In this document: piece after piece, positions 46,943-59,908 of the stretch | How positions within the stretch are numbered: position 1 is the stretch's first letter | Layout: each line of letters starts with the position of its first letter | Source: Ampelocalamus luodianensis | Taxonomy: Eukaryota; Streptophyta; Magnoliopsida; Poales; Poaceae | NCBI GenBank assembly: GCA_036346255.1 | Contig: CM070620.1 | Span: forward strand, 11,024,671 to 11,088,670 | Direction of reading: 5' to 3' | DNA: 64,000 nucleotides | The notes under the pieces: generated by a model | What the model was told of the DNA's origin: nothing | The model's input: only the letters and a program-made list of their open reading frames with translations | Databases searched by the model: none | Made by a program: the position numbers and the translations under genes

Positions 46943-47506
46943 ATCCACAAAAGAATGAAAATAGAATGGGCAAAGTTAGTAAAGATATCAAATCTTTCCT
47001 CATGAACCCATCATCAGCTTTCGATGAAGGAATACCCTCTTTACCGACGTAAAGCCATAATAGGCGTGTAAAATCATACCAAACTGTCGAGTTGATGGCT
47101 CTTATAGGCCCTCATGACGTTTCAGTAACTCAACAGGTGGAGCAAAATGATGGCAACATGGGTAAGTGAAAGTAATCGTGCACTGCCGCACTGGGCTATT
47201 GTGCCTGTCCCACCATGACAGCATAATTCACTACGCTACGCCCAAACTTAACGATATGAGTTATGAGGCATCATGCCTAATTTGCAGAATTTTGTCAAAT
47301 ACAAACAAGAAACAGCTGGTCGTTCTCCCTACACTACCTGAAGTCTTGTTGGGAATCAGCATAGATGAATTCATTCCACAAATAGAAGCCATTTACGGGA
47401 CAATTAGTCAAATTACCTACTTAGCTAACCAACCAGAGTTATGTCGACATTAAAAATCATTCGCAAAGCAAATATTAAATTGTAAAATTACAAGAGAAAG
47501 TAAATC
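46943..47506. other. Intergenic sequence downstream of the JMJ gene
   Basis: There is no convincing gene. A 95-codon plus-strand frame at 47166-47453 has no recognisable domain. Confidence 0.4.
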
Positions 47507-47656
47507 TTATATGTCAGATTTTAGCAGATCCGGGACTAACAACTGGGAGTTGCGACTGAATTGCTCCTTTATTCCTTCTGTTATACCCACTTTCGATAGA
47601 ACATCATCGATTCGAGCATTTACATGGGCTTCAATATATACATTATCACAAAGCAT
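47507..47656 (-). other. Possible 49-residue ORF or terminal exon, unrecognised
   Basis: The minus strand has ATG at 47654-47656 preceded by AAAGTAG, a possible acceptor, and an open frame ending in TAA at 47507-47509. The peptide is compact and protein-like (blocks DNVYIEAHVNARIDDVLSKV and FSRNSQLLVPDLLKSD). It lies 600 bases 3' of the JMJ stop on the same strand. It could be an alternative last exon, a relic or chance. Confidence 0.25.
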
Positions 47657-48260
47657 CTACTTTGTTGCATATGCAACATGGCAGTCACTGGTAGTGATTT
47701 CCTGTCAGCATCGATCTATTTATTAACATATCAAGTTATCGGCACATCTGGAGAGACAAATGTACCGGTACCAATAATGACATAATTAGAAAGTGTGAAG
47801 ATATGAGATTACATAAAGAACAAAGGCCAGTAGAAAGTAGTGTGGCTCATCAGGAGATGTACAGTGTCAATATCATATTTGCATCTATTTAATCATTCTA
47901 GGTACAGGCGTATCTGTGGAAAAAGAATGAAAGAAATTGGTAAAAGTAGTAGACTAACCTCTTCACAGTGAAAAACCTACAAGGAGATAAGTGAAGATGT
48001 ACAACTAAAAAACATGTGAAATTGTCTGCCTACTGCTTTCAGGTCCCCTACCACTAAGGTGACCTGTCAATAAAATCAAGAATCCAGCCATGACATAGCC
48101 TCTATTAGAGGCCTGCGGAAAGAATCGGTTCTGAACCATCCATTACCAACTGATCTACCAACAAATTGGAAACCTTGGCTGGAAGGAGCTGTCAGCTTCC
48201 AGAAGTTAGGAATGCTGTTTGTTAACTTACGTGGTGTTAGCACCAATGGCCTAGTATACT
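47657..48260 (-). other. JMJ gene 3' flank, probable 3' UTR
   Basis: This is non-coding sequence after the JMJ stop codon at 48261-48263. The polyadenylation site could not be fixed. Confidence 0.4.
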
Positions 48261-51200
48261 TCATTGAGCATGCTGGTTAGCCAAGTCACTGTCCTCCTGG
48301 AATCTAAATGATATTTCCAGCTCAGAAATCCCGCTGGGAAAGGACGGGCCACGAATTTTCAAGCGTTTTGGCCCAAGCTCTACAGAAGGAGATAGGTAGT
48401 TGCAACCGTTAGGTTTCTGGCTGGAAGCAACTTCATCTTCCGCAATATTTGCAGCTAGTTGATGTATCATCTTCAATTTGGTTGAAGCTATTAAGTCATC
48501 TCCATTTCCAGAAATAAAGTCAACACAACGTCTACAGTCATCGGTACGGACAGGATCACTTCTTGTACCACAGGATACTTCTGCTATCTTCTGCTCTTGT
48601 CTGTCATCTGCATGGATTTTCTTCAACCGTTTTAATACCTGGCATTAGGAACAAGGAGATGCCATTAGTAAAGAGAAAGCAGTAAGAGTGAAGGTAAATA
48701 TTAGAAGTTCTGGGAAAGAAAGGGGGGATTGTTCATGTGTGCAATCACTACATGAAATGAACTTCCAGTTCACTAACTGGGCTTAGTTACAAGTTTTGAA
48801 CATATATCCCTATTATCATGTCCCTCCCGATTTATGCATGATTTTACGTTGTGGAGTGAAGCTCCTTAATCTAGTTTGTCAGGTTTAGTAATCATGCTAA
48901 GTACTTTCTGGAATGAAGATCAGCATTTAGGACCGTTATACACACAAGGTCGTAGTTTTGATTGCCCTATCCCCACAGAAGGTAACCTTACTGGATCCTG
49001 TGAAGGCCCAGCCACACTGCATTATTATACATCAATTAGCAGGGTGTCTCGCGTATTTACACGACTAGATTTGTTTTGAAATTTGTATAAATACTTGAAA
49101 ATATATTTATGTATCTTGTAGGCTATTTAGATTTTTAAGATATCTAAAATATTTTAAATAACAATAGAAACTTGAAGGAAAATACAATGTGGAACGTAAT
49201 TGAAGTATGAGCTTCGATAAAGAAAATCATTGAGCATAATAAGTTGTAAGGTTCTTAGAAATATAACCACTCTCCATCATGCATAGATAATATAGTTGGA
49301 TATCTCTATTCTTACTCTATTAGTTAGCTTTTTCAAAATTGTATGAATGCACACGTATCTCTATTTAATCTCGAGCAATACATTGATTATGTGGGTAGCA
49401 AATTATCTTATTAGTTTATATAGTATTAGAGTATCTTGCTCACGCATACACCGCTATGGGCGACCTACCTTGAACTTATTTTCCCTCACACGCTAGCTGT
49501 CCTACCAGACCGTGTCTTCTATCCCTTCTCGGAAGCAATCTCCAATAGCAATCCTAAATCTTGATCGATCCCTCTCAGCTGCTATCACTTCCAATGCAAT
49601 ACTTTATGACATAGTTATCTCCTAGTTATCTCCAATTATTGTTTAATGCAAACCATTACGACATCAACACGCATACACATGGAACTGTCACTGATCCCTA
49701 CCGAGGACACCTATCACGCTCTCCGGTGGCCTTGAGCCTATTCCCTATGACTGCGTCATCTCTACTTCAACCTTTTTGCTCCTCTGCATCTGTACAGCTG
49801 TGCTTCTATTTGTACAAATGCATGCATGTACATATGCATGCATGATATTATACATGATCGATGTCATATTCTCTCGTGTTGGTCGCTCCTCTTATTTGAC
49901 GCTGGCTAACTCAACGCTGTGACTTCCTCACTAACCGCACCGACCTTACATCTTCACTGATGCTAGCATGTCTGCTTTAGTCGTTGTCTAACGATATGGA
50001 GAATCTTCTTACCATCGCCGGTGATGTCATGCCCCTTACCAGTGATGGCACACTCCTAGCTACCTGATGCCCCCACATCGTTCGTAGATCGTCTTCAATG
50101 CAAAGCTTCAGTTTTTTTATTCCGAATTTCATCGTTCGAAATCAAATTGCTAATTTCATTCCATCATTCGAAATCAAATTGCTAATTTTATTTTTAAATT
50201 TCGAATTTCAGTTTTTTTGTTGGATTTCGTATACAAATCTGATTGCCAATCTTGTTTATTTTTTATTCCGAATTATAATTATTTAGGAATTTTACTGAGC
50301 AATTCGTATGGAAATCAAATTGCTTATTTTATTTTTATTCCGAATTTCAATTTTATTGTGCTTGACATGGAACTTAGGAATTCGTATGAAAATCAAATTT
50401 CTAATTTTATTTTATTTTTTTATTCCGAATTTTAGTTTCATTGTACTTGACATGAACTCTTTCTTTGAATTTAGATACAAAAATCTAGTTGCCGATTTTT
50501 GTTTATTTTTTATTCCAAATTATAATTATTTAAGGATTTTACTTAGGAATTTGTATGGAAATCAAATTGCTAATTTTATTTTATTTTTATTTCAAATTTC
50601 AGTTTTATTGTAGTTGGCATGGACTCTTTAACTTAGGAATTCGTATGGAAATCAACTTTTTGATTTATTTTATTTTTTATTTCGAATTTCGGTTTTATTG
50701 TACTTAACATGAACTCTTTCGTTGAATCTAGACTATTATAATCTGAACTCACCAAGATTGACGGTGTAGATCTTTCTCTATTTTCACCAAATAATGTGGG
50801 AATTTCTTGCCCTTGAGAGCGAATGTGGTGGCTTCTTTTGACTCTAATTTAATATTTATTCCAAATTATAATTAATTAGGTATTTTACTTAGGAATCCGT
50901 ATGGAAATCAAATTACTAATTTTATTTTGTTTTTATTCTGAATTTTAGTCTTGCTGTGCTTGACATGGACTCTTTTACTTAGGAATTCATATTTAAATCA
51001 AATTTTTAATTCCGAATTTCAATTTTATTGTACTTGACAATTGACATTAACTCTTTCTTTGAATCTAGATATAAAAATCTAATTGCCAAATTTTGTTTAT
51101 TTTTTATTCCAAATTATAATTATTTAGGGGTTTTACTTAGGAATTTATATGGAAATCAAATTGCTAATTTTATTTTATTTTTATTCCGAATTTTAGTTTT

Positions 51201-54200
51201 TATTGTACTTCATGAACTCTTTGTTTGAATCTAGATATACAAATCTAATTGCCAAATTTTGTTTATTTTTATTCCGAATTATAATTGTTTAGGGATTTTA
51301 CTTAGGAATTCATATGGAAATCAAATTGCTAATTTTAGTTTATTTTTATTCCAAATTTCAGTGTTATTATACTTAATATGGACTCTTTTACTTAGGAATT
51401 CGTATGAAAATCAAATTTCTAATTTTATTTTATTTTTTATTCCGAAATTCAGCTTTATTGTACTTGACGTGAACTGTTTCTTTGAATCTAGATATACAAA
51501 TCTAATTACCAATTTTTGTTTATTTTTTATTCCGAATTATAATTATTTAAGGATTGTACTTAGGAATTCGTTTAGAAATCAAATTGCTAATTTTATTTCT
51601 AATTTCAGTTTTATTTTACTTGGCCTGGACTCTTTTATTTACGAATTTGTATGGAAATTAACTTTCTGATTTTATTTTATTTTTTATTCCGAATTTTAGT
51701 TTTATTGTACTTGGCATTAACTCTTTCGTTCAATCTAGACCGTTATAATATAGAACTACTACAATCGACGGTGTAGTTTCACCGAATGACGTGGGAATTT
51801 ATAGACTTTGGGAGCGAATATGGTAGCTTCTTTTAACTCTGTTTTAATAAAATAATAATAGATTTTTTTAAAAGGTGAAATAGAATAAAACATTGGTATA
51901 AGATGTTAGGTTTTATAAGGAAAGGGTAACAAATATATACAACAGTGAGGAACTGAGGATTCCCGAAAGGCTACCACAATTGATTAAGATTTCAATTGCA
52001 AATAGCTCCAGGTCCATTGCAGATTAAGTCCGATAGAACGTCATGTATCAACATAGATCAATTAATTAAAAAATAATCTCCCTCTATTCACAAATAGATA
52101 TCGTTCTGGACATTGACAAGGTTTCTGAGGTATACCTCTGACCATTAGTTTTTATAATATTACCATATATAATGTAAATTATAGATATTATGAAACTACT
52201 TTTTATGGATAATGTACTTATATTGTTTGCAAACGACCAATTATAGGGATATCTGTTAGAAGGGTTACGCTGCAAGCATACTGTACGCCTATTTGTAAAT
52301 GGAGAGGGCAACAATTTACATGAAATGCATCACAGAAATATTTGTACCTGATTCTCAGTGAAATTTGTTATTGTTACATCTTCTGTACGCCTTTTCTCTG
52401 GAGTTATGCCAGACCTTCTCTTCACTCTAAATACCTCATAGTCAGAATCATCAGTATCTTGTGCAGCCAATTTGTCAGAACATGTTTGATCAGGAGTAGA
52501 TAAAGGGTAGGCATTAATGATTGTAGATTCAGTAGTAATTGCATTCTCAGGACAAGAGCTAGAGAAGGTTCTTCTGTTAAAACTTGTACACTCCTGCATA
52601 TATACAGTAACATCAATACTTTCGAGTTGCCCCAATACAGTGCAGCAACATAAGAATAAGAAGCAAAGCGCTGAGGCTTACATCACTTTGTGTAGAATAC
52701 TCATGGGGTCCGAAAGAAAATGTTATTGTTGATGCAGCAGCATATGGCTTGTTCAAATCATATCCGACAACGTCTGTCTCTGAAATGCTATGAACTTCAG
52801 GGGATGCATCTATGTGAATCTTGCAGTACGGGAAGTATTCAGCATCGTGATCAATGCAGTTGAACAAGTCAGAATGTGTGCTAGAGCCATCACTTTGAGA
52901 CATTTGCTTTCTGACTGCATCCAGTATTCCATTTTCTTCCTCAAACTTCTTCGATAATGTCTCCAATTCAAAGATGTCTTTCCTCACAAATACAACACGA
53001 TCACAGCTGCAAGGGCATTTCCTGATCTCTTCCTCTTCAAAACAAGGTAAACAAGTAAAAAAGATGACCTCAAATGAGGCAGATATCTGCACTTAGTGCT
53101 AATAAGGTCTTACCATGACAAAGGCAAATTGCATCAACTCTGCAGTTACACATAATGTGAGCTACATAGCAGTCACGTCTGCATATGCCACAGAGAACTG
53201 TGGCACCAATATCTGCTTTATAGTGTGTGCGAGCACCCATTTTCATAAGTGACCAACGAACACAATGTTGGAGCCGCATCAACTGCACAAAAGGGATTTT
53301 CATACAATACTGCATGTGTGTATCCCCAGTTGATGTTGTTAAATCGTTACGATCAGATGTAGAAAATTCTTGAGCAAGAAATGCTGTCTCTTTACAAAGA
53401 AGCTCCTCATAAGGCAGTAATGGTATCCTCTTTAGAAGTGCATAACGTTGACCAGCAATTGCTCCCAGAGGAAACCATTTGGCAATAGCGAAATTCACTG
53501 CCTCGCCACAATTAAAACCTGGCATTTGTTGTAAACATTTTCAAATTTTCATAAATAAGCAAATGAAATAGAAGATGAGATATCCAATGGTTTTTGGACC
53601 ATTACTGACAGCAAGTAGTTGGAAGGAAGTCTCACCATGGCTGAAACCTGAATGATAAGCTCGAGGAAACGTGATAACAAACTCTCCAGGTTTCTGTATA
53701 GCTCTATAAACAGGAACATGATGATGAAGCAGAATATTTGGAGGAAACATTGTAGTCTTCCCCAAAAGGACATCAAATGCTGCATTTTCCCCTACGCCTG
53801 ATAAAACTTCATGATCGTATACATGCTCACGTACCACTTTCTCAAAATCTGGAGCAGCTTTGCCTGGAATCCCATACCATGTTTTTGAAGCCCCACAATG
53901 ATGATAGTTAATGCTGGCAAACCAATAAACCATTAACTCACATTAGAACAAACAGAAGATACAGTGTGCAGCATAATGAAAAGAATAGGCAGTAGAACAT
54001 GACCAAAACTATTAGTCATACACCTGTACAAGTAATGGTCTTCCACGTGCCAGGCAAACATACTAAAGAGCATTCCGATATACAGCATTGGATCTGTTAC
54101 TCCCTGAAAACCGCAGAAAATTTATAACTGTAAGTAATCAACAAGAAAAGATGGGAATTCATAACACAGTCTACTCACTGGAATTGCTGTTCTGAGAAGA

Positions 54201-56041
54201 CGCAGTGTTGATTTGGGCAACCGAGAAAGTCTCTGGATCAAAACATGAATGGAATATTTTAACATATCATTAATCAATGTAGCACATGTGATCGATAAGA
54301 TCACCTAATGATATATCAAGATAAGAATACTTCACAAAGATATAATTGCAAGAGTGAATATTTAATGAGCAAGGGGGCATGTGCATACCTTTAGCCAAAT
54401 ACATTAAACAAAAGGACTAGCCTCTACTATGAAATGGTTCAAATCAATACATTTTCTATGTTACATGAAGACATAGTTATGACCTAAGAGTCATAAAAGG
54501 TATCCGCAGACTACATCCAACCCAAACAGCAAAAAAATAGGGAAAGTACAGCAAGCATAAATTGCAGCCATTGCGTAACTTTGCAAAATAGAGAAGTGCC
54601 AAAGAAAAAGATATCTAGTGATGTAAGTAGTATATAAATGCCTCTAAAAATGGTACACAAAATAAGTACCTTCAAATTCCATTTGCTTCTCCCAAGTTGG
54701 TCATTAGGAGAAGAAGAGAACGCACTACCATCGATATCGCATGCATACTCAACAGATTCCATCTTGCCAAATGCTATTTCATGCCAAAATTCCTCTTCCA
54801 TATACCTTGGTGGAAGACAGGCAGCACTAGAGTATCTTCGAACAAATTCTTTATTTGCCATCTTCTCAAAATCTCGAAATGTGTACTTTCTGATAATACA
54901 TATTCACAAGTTATGCAATATAAATGACAAAAATCACTTATCTAGCGGTAATGCAGCATTAATAGATTGACAGACCTTCCACTCATGAAGAAAGCAAACT
55001 TATCATCCTTGGACCATTCAGCAAGCCGGAGAGGCTGCACTCTGGTAGTAAACTTAAGTCCGCCTTGTTCCTTCATCAGTACAGTGCCAACAGGTACAGA
55101 AGCGCAGATAGGTGAAACAATCTTGCATATACCTGGAAAATTGCACATAGTCTCAGCACCATCACCCAATATAATTTGTATAGAAACCTATTTGAAGACA
55201 AAGCACAAATGACATAAACACTTTGGTTCAAGAATTTCACTACTGACAAAAGGATTGCTCAGGCAATGCCGGTTTCCATGTGTGGCTCATCTTTTTCCAG
55301 CGGGCACACAAAATTGAGAGATAACTACAATATATTGCGCCTGTGCAGTGATTAGAAATATACACTAGTGCAACTGGAGCGGCAGTATGATTTCCTTCAG
55401 AATGTATTATTGCAAGAGCAGAATCTAAAGGCCATATCTCTGAACGGCCACTGTTTAATTGCTTTAAACTTAAGGCTTTGGTTTATTTTAGAGAAAATTG
55501 CACAAGAGATCCCTAAATTTGTGCAGTGGCACCACTTAGGTCTATAAACTTTAAAACCGTATTGGTGGGTCCTGAACATTTTGCCACTTAAGACGACTTT
55601 GAAGCTTAAGGACACAAGTGGCACCACTGAAAGTTTAGAGACCTTCTGTGCAAATTTCTCATTATTTTATTTTCATGAGATCACATTTGGCGATCATTGG
55701 TTCTCTGTCTACAATCTCTATCATGCCCTTGACCTTGCTACTCAGAAGAAAATAAGCACAGAAGAACATAGAGAAGCAACTATACCATATTTTGCAGCAA
55801 CAGGGGCAATTTTGCTGAGATAAACTAACGGATCTTCAAACTCCTCCATTGATGGAGAAAACACAGGACATTCTGGAATCTCATCAATCCAATCTAGGCT
55901 AGATAGATCAAACTTCTTCACTCTGTGCTTCAAGAATGGGTCCCTCCTGGACCCTCCCTCTCTCAATGATGCATCACAACTCCTACGTAACCTTGCCCCG
56001 CATGACACGGGTTTCAGGGCAACTCCATCACTCCCTGCCAT
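48261..56041 (-). CDS. JmjN/JmjC/C5HC2 histone lysine demethylase (JMJ13/JMJ706 type)
   Basis: Nuclear Fe(II)/2-oxoglutarate enzyme that removes methyl groups from histone H3 lysines. Arabidopsis JMJ13 acts on H3K27me3 and rice JMJ706 on H3K9, so the target here is not settled. Coding exons, all GT-AG: 55786-56041, 54976-55132, 54670-54889, 54179-54232, 54024-54103, 53636-53913, 53114-53518, 52682-53034, 52348-52593, 48261-48638. They sum to 2427 nt, 808 codons, in one frame. JmjN (about residues 59-100) has IPECPVFSPSMEEF. JmjC (about 225-370) has iron ligands His and Glu in AWHVEDHYLY and the distal His in GFSHGFNCGEAVNF. A C5HC2 zinc finger (about 455-500) has CGICRRDCYVAHIMCNC. The C-terminal 200 residues are hydrophilic. 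The ATG at 56039-56041 is the first in-frame one in exon 2. No breaks were found. Confidence 0.9.
48639..50097 (-). other. JMJ last intron, 3' part
   Basis: This is non-coding. Near 49415 agtttatatagtattagagt resembles a decayed copia leader with its methionine tRNA primer site (plus orientation). About 600 bases after it may be old copia leader or gag without a readable frame. Confidence 0.35.
50098..51840. repeat. AT-rich tandem array in the JMJ last intron
   Basis: Variants of a block containing gaactctttctttgaatctag, then tttattccgaattataatta, then cttaggaattcgtatggaaatc recur at irregular 170-590 base steps. A longer unit of about 1.0 kb ends twice in the same non-repeated tail (from about 50706 and 51713; shared gacggtgtag, cttcttttgactct-like). 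Apparent frames of 60-136 residues in the array are rich in Phe, Asn and Ile and are repeat artefacts. Confidence 0.85.
52076..52309. mobile_element. Stowaway-like MITE in the JMJ last intron
   Basis: The ends tctccctctattcacaaata and tatttgtaaatggagagggc are inverted repeats with the CTCCCT start usual for Stowaway. It is 234 bp and AT-rich inside, and lies 39 bases from the intron 5' splice site. Confidence 0.75.
55491..55660. mobile_element. MITE in the intron after the first JMJ coding exon
   Basis: The ends gagaaaattgcacaagagat and ttctgtgcaaatttctc form inverted repeats that extend imperfectly for over 40 bases (tgcagtggcaccactta against aagtggcaccactg). It is 170 bp and has no gene. 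Confidence 0.75.
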
Positions 56042-56143
56042 TGTCCTGAAGACATCAGCCCCTTGATCTAGGCATACTGAGCTCACAGGCTGAAGGCACC
56101 CATGCTTTGTACCCCAGCTCAACAAAATGGACCTCCTCTCACC

Positions 56144-57743
56144 CTGAATACACAGAAAAAACAACTACTTATAATGCTAGAACACTGTGTAAACACTTCA
56201 CATTACTAAATTATAGCTAGAAGTGACATGTTGAAATGAAGATGCCTAACTAAAGTGAAGTGGACAGAATTTAAAGGTTCACCTCATGTGAACTCATGTA
56301 AACAGAATATTACACCCAAAAAGCGAGGCTACTTGTAGAAATGTAGTTAAACAAACAAGCGCGTGCCAACTGTGAACTCCTTTTCCAGACCAGTCTATAT
56401 GCCTAGAGGCCACGGGTGAATTCTACAAAAGGTGAGCAATCACTGGATTGTTCACACCATAGCAACCACTGTAGCCAAGCAGGTCCCAATTCCCGAAATA
56501 CTACATGGAGTAGAACGCGACGAGGTCAAATCCTCCTGTTGATCCCGGAGAATCCAACAGTTCTGTGCCATCTCAATCACAAAACACCGCACGAAAAAGT
56601 TTGGGTCAAATCAATCCACACATGTCAAAATTCCTTTGCAAATCACTTCCGAATCAGTTCATGTAAAGAGGTCAAATTAAGCACCTAGAGTTATAGCCCG
56701 CTAATTCACATCATATCGAACATACCACGTAGTATAGCATAAACTCGCAACAGAAACACGGGTTGAAGTAGCGAGCTTAGGTGTGGTGGCGGAGGCAGCT
56801 AGGTGCATGGGTGCACTTGCACCCCATTTTTAGAAAGAAAAAAAAAAGTATATACTAGGTATAGTATGTATATATATACATACACGGCCATACACATCAT
56901 GTTTGCACCACCCTGATTAGCATTTCAGCCCACAATTTGTCATATGAGTTATGTGACTTTTGTTAGTGCACATTGAATTGTTCTATCAAATAATATTTTC
57001 TTAATTCCAGACCCCATCCCGAAAATCCTGGCTCGCCAATGGTATGGTCAAATATATAGAACAGTTAGAATTTAGAAACACTTCAAACCTGAACAGAAAA
57101 AATAAAATTTCTACCATATTAAGCTCAGTTCTACCACTAATTACAGAGAAAATTCCCGAAAATAGAACAGGCCAGTACGAAATTATCCCGCCGAGTTCAT
57201 CGTACGAAGAGAATTCTCCACGGCAGAAGGAACAAAAGCATGAACGACAAGAGAATTCCGCGACGCCACACGAATTCACGAGTTGGGCTGCTAAAAAAAC
57301 ACCTGAAACCACGCTACGCGCATAAAATCGCGAAATTAGCGCCTAAAATCACCAGCTCTCCAGCACAATTAATCAAACAGTCGACATCTATAATTTGGCC
57401 CCAAAACACCTACAATTAGAAGGAATTCCCACGATTAGCCGTCGGAACGGCGGAATTAGCCTCTTATAGCAACCGCACTCCCTATTCGGCACGGATAAAG
57501 CAATATCAGCTGCCTCAAACCGACGCAAAGTGATTACCAAAAATATACATAAAAAATGGCCAGAGCAAGCGCAGCAAGCCGATTACAACAAAGCAAACGG
57601 TGTATCGAATCCACCTACAGAAAATCCCCCAAAAAAACACCAAAAACTCCAAAACCCGAGCCCCTGGAACAAATCCAACCACCCACAGCGGCGCACCCTC
57701 CTCCAATTCCCGATTCACAATTCGCAACCCCCAGATCACTCAC
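56144..57743 (-). other. JMJ first intron
   Basis: A 1.6-kb intron in the 5' untranslated region, from donor GTGAGT at 57738-57743 to acceptor CAG at 56144-56146. The part near 56790-56830 (gcatgggtgcacttgcacccc) and the AT-rich tract after it look like a small transposon relic. No gene is seen. Confidence 0.6.
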
Positions 57744-58020
57744 CGTATCATATCGACGCAGCCTCCCGTCCCCAAACTGCCTCAAATCGGGACCCACATT
57801 CCCCTCCGGAGCCTCCTACCGGATCCCCCGCACTCGGATCCAAGCCCTCCACTGCCCCGAACCACCGTGGCGCCAAGGGACGGCACTGGTTCCTGGCGAG
57901 GCGCAGGCGGCGGAGCACGCTGCTTCAAGGCGGAAAGAGGAAGCACCGCGGTGGCGCTCCGGCGAGCGGCGGGGGAATAGGAGGAGGAGGCGAGGCGACG
58001 AAACGAGGGGAAGGGAAAAG
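57744..58020 (-). other. JMJ 5' untranslated exon with short upstream ORFs
   Basis: This is a GC-rich exon ending GATACG before GTGAGT. It holds a five-codon upstream ORF (57782-57799, ATGTGGGTCCCGATTTGA). A second ATG at 57749-57751 would read ten codons across the splice into exon 2, then stop. These may lower translation of the main frame. The exon start is estimated. Confidence 0.55.
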
Positions 58021-58021
58021 T

Positions 58022-58042
58022 GCGGGTGATATTAATAAGCGA
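58022..58042 (-). promoter_or_regulatory. Possible JMJ core promoter
   Basis: The minus strand reads CGCTTATTAATATCACCC directly upstream of the CT-rich 5' exon. This is a weak TATA-like word at a plausible distance. Confidence 0.35.
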
Positions 58043-58695
58043 TAGCTACCAGCCTACCAGTGCTGAGGAGGTACGTATGGCGATGGGGTTTCTCTAATCC
58101 AGTATATCACTATTCTGTGGGTTAGAATTGAATTTAGATTTAAGTGTTGGTTTAAGTATTTTTTTTTATGGTAGATGGGGTTGTTGTGGTTGCAGGCCGT
58201 CGTCACGGGGACGCCTTTTCCAGCGGCGCCAATTACTGTTCTACCCCCGTTGGCTTGGAAAGCAAAGTGACAAGCATTATGTCTCTCTCCACCGTTCCAT
58301 CCAAAACAAGGACCTAGATCAAACACCGAAGTAACCTAAGAATATATTAATTATCTGCAATTCAGCAGAGGATCTGGATCCTGTTGGCTTGGGCAATTAT
58401 ACACCAGTGTAGACTAGTTGAAGCGTAAATCCACATCATGGTTTTTTAGTACAAGTGTACAACATCATTAAGAGTCGGTTCGAAATGCAGGAATATCACG
58501 TGTCACAATTCAATTCTTGTAGAAAACTGAAAAAATATTGCGTGTTCTGAACGAGACCTAAGGTCTTAAACCTTCTTTCTCGTAAAAAAAAAAGTATTAA
58601 ACCTTTTGTTTTGGATTTTAGAAAGATTATTTTTTGTGAGAAAATTTTATTAAGTGCGTCGGTTAGATTATCAATGGATTATGTGCTCAAGATAC
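58043..58695. other. JMJ upstream intergenic region
   Basis: No gene is recognised. A 90-codon minus frame at 58054-58326 has no domain. Confidence 0.4.
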
Positions 58696-58697
58696 TA

Positions 58698-58955
58698 CTC
58701 TCCCAGTTCAAAAAAAAAGTTGCTTTGAAATACGTGCGGTCAAACTTTGAAAACTTTGGCTATTGATATCTTTTCAAATATTTAGATTAAATACATGAAA
58801 ATCGTATGTGTAGATTTATCTCAAAAAAATAATTTCATAATATTGTAATTTTATTGGGTTTTACTAATATTTTACAATAATAATTAATTTTTAAAATTAC
58901 ATTTTGAAAACCATATCGATATCCAAAACGATTTATTTTTGTGAATTGGATGAAG
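58698..58955. mobile_element. Stowaway-like MITE
   Basis: The ends ctctcccagttca and tgaattggatgaag are imperfect inverted repeats flanked by TA on both sides (58696-58697, 58956-58957), as Stowaway elements are. The interior is AT-rich. Confidence 0.7.
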
Positions 58956-58957
58956 TA

Positions 58958-59550
58958 TATATCAAGCCGCAACGAAATTTCCTAATCTCATAATTAAATC
59001 GAGAACGTAACATTCTTGTTCGAACTATGTCCTCTGTGAAAGGATTTAGCTTTGTGGCTACTTTGGATTTGGTCATGAAGTCTCTCAAATTAAAGCTACA
59101 AAATGGCAAACAAAAGGAGACTAGGAGATTCTAGAAGAAAGCTATATAAATAATTTTCGAAGATTCGAAAATCTGTAGTGACGGTAAAATCTAAAAATAT
59201 ATACATAAAATTTACAAATTTTCTTCAAAATTGTCGTAACATTTAGTAAATCTTTAGTAATAATTTTATGACGATGATTGACGCGGTATTCTAGGATCAA
59301 TAACGAGAACTTTGGCAACAAAAGGCGAACCTTGTAGGACCTAAGAAGGGGGTAGTTTGGGAAGGGGGCACGTATGGCGCGCACGGAAAGGTTAGTTACA
59401 GACCCTGAGGTCCCCATCGCTTTATCATCAGACAAGTGGGACCACAAAGCAACCTCCCATCAATCCGCAAAAATCACTAGGGAAAAAAAAGCAAGAAAGA
59501 AAAACCGCCCCGTACTATTCCGGGTTATCGGGCCCGACCCGCGTCAGGCA
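58958..59550. other. Intergenic, AT-rich
   Basis: I see no gene or clear repeat. Confidence 0.4.
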
Positions 59551-59700
59551 TACACGTGTCAGACCTGATGCAAGATCGGACGATTGTAGCCTGGACACGT
59601 GTCCAACATTGCTCCAGTTGAGACGCCAATGGTGTAAAAGCATGTACAATGGACACGTGTCCAACATTGCTCCAGTTGAGGCGCCAATGGTGGAAGGGGA
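59551..59700. repeat. Duplicated G-box block
   Basis: A 43-base unit starting tggacacgtgtccaacattg occurs at 59592-59634 and again at 59650-59692. Each has the palindrome GGACACGTGTCC around a CACGTG core. A third CACGTG is at 59553-59558. CACGTG is the core of plant bZIP/bHLH sites, including ABA-response elements. Confidence 0.7.
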
Positions 59701-59908
59701 CTAGCCGGGGCAGCTCACAAGAATGTTCTGGACCTCTAGAAACCAGTACTACTCCGCTAGCAGTATCTTTCAACTGCCACTTCGATGCTGCAGTTCAGTA
59801 CAGCGCCATGGACATGGTAACGGACCAGTGTAATTAATTTATGACTGCATGCTCATGACCTAACAAGAACTTCTACAGTAAGTTTAACCCCTGTCAAACC
59901 AACCAGTT

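Noticed and set aside
50098..51669. Four frames of 60-136 residues in the intronic array
   Set aside because: They repeat the same Phe/Asn/Ile-rich peptide because the DNA is tandemly repeated.
57530..58045. Plus-strand frames of 126-171 codons over the demethylase 5' exon
   Set aside because: They oppose the minus-strand 5' exon with its GTGAGT donor. The peptides are Pro/Arg/Ser-rich without domains.
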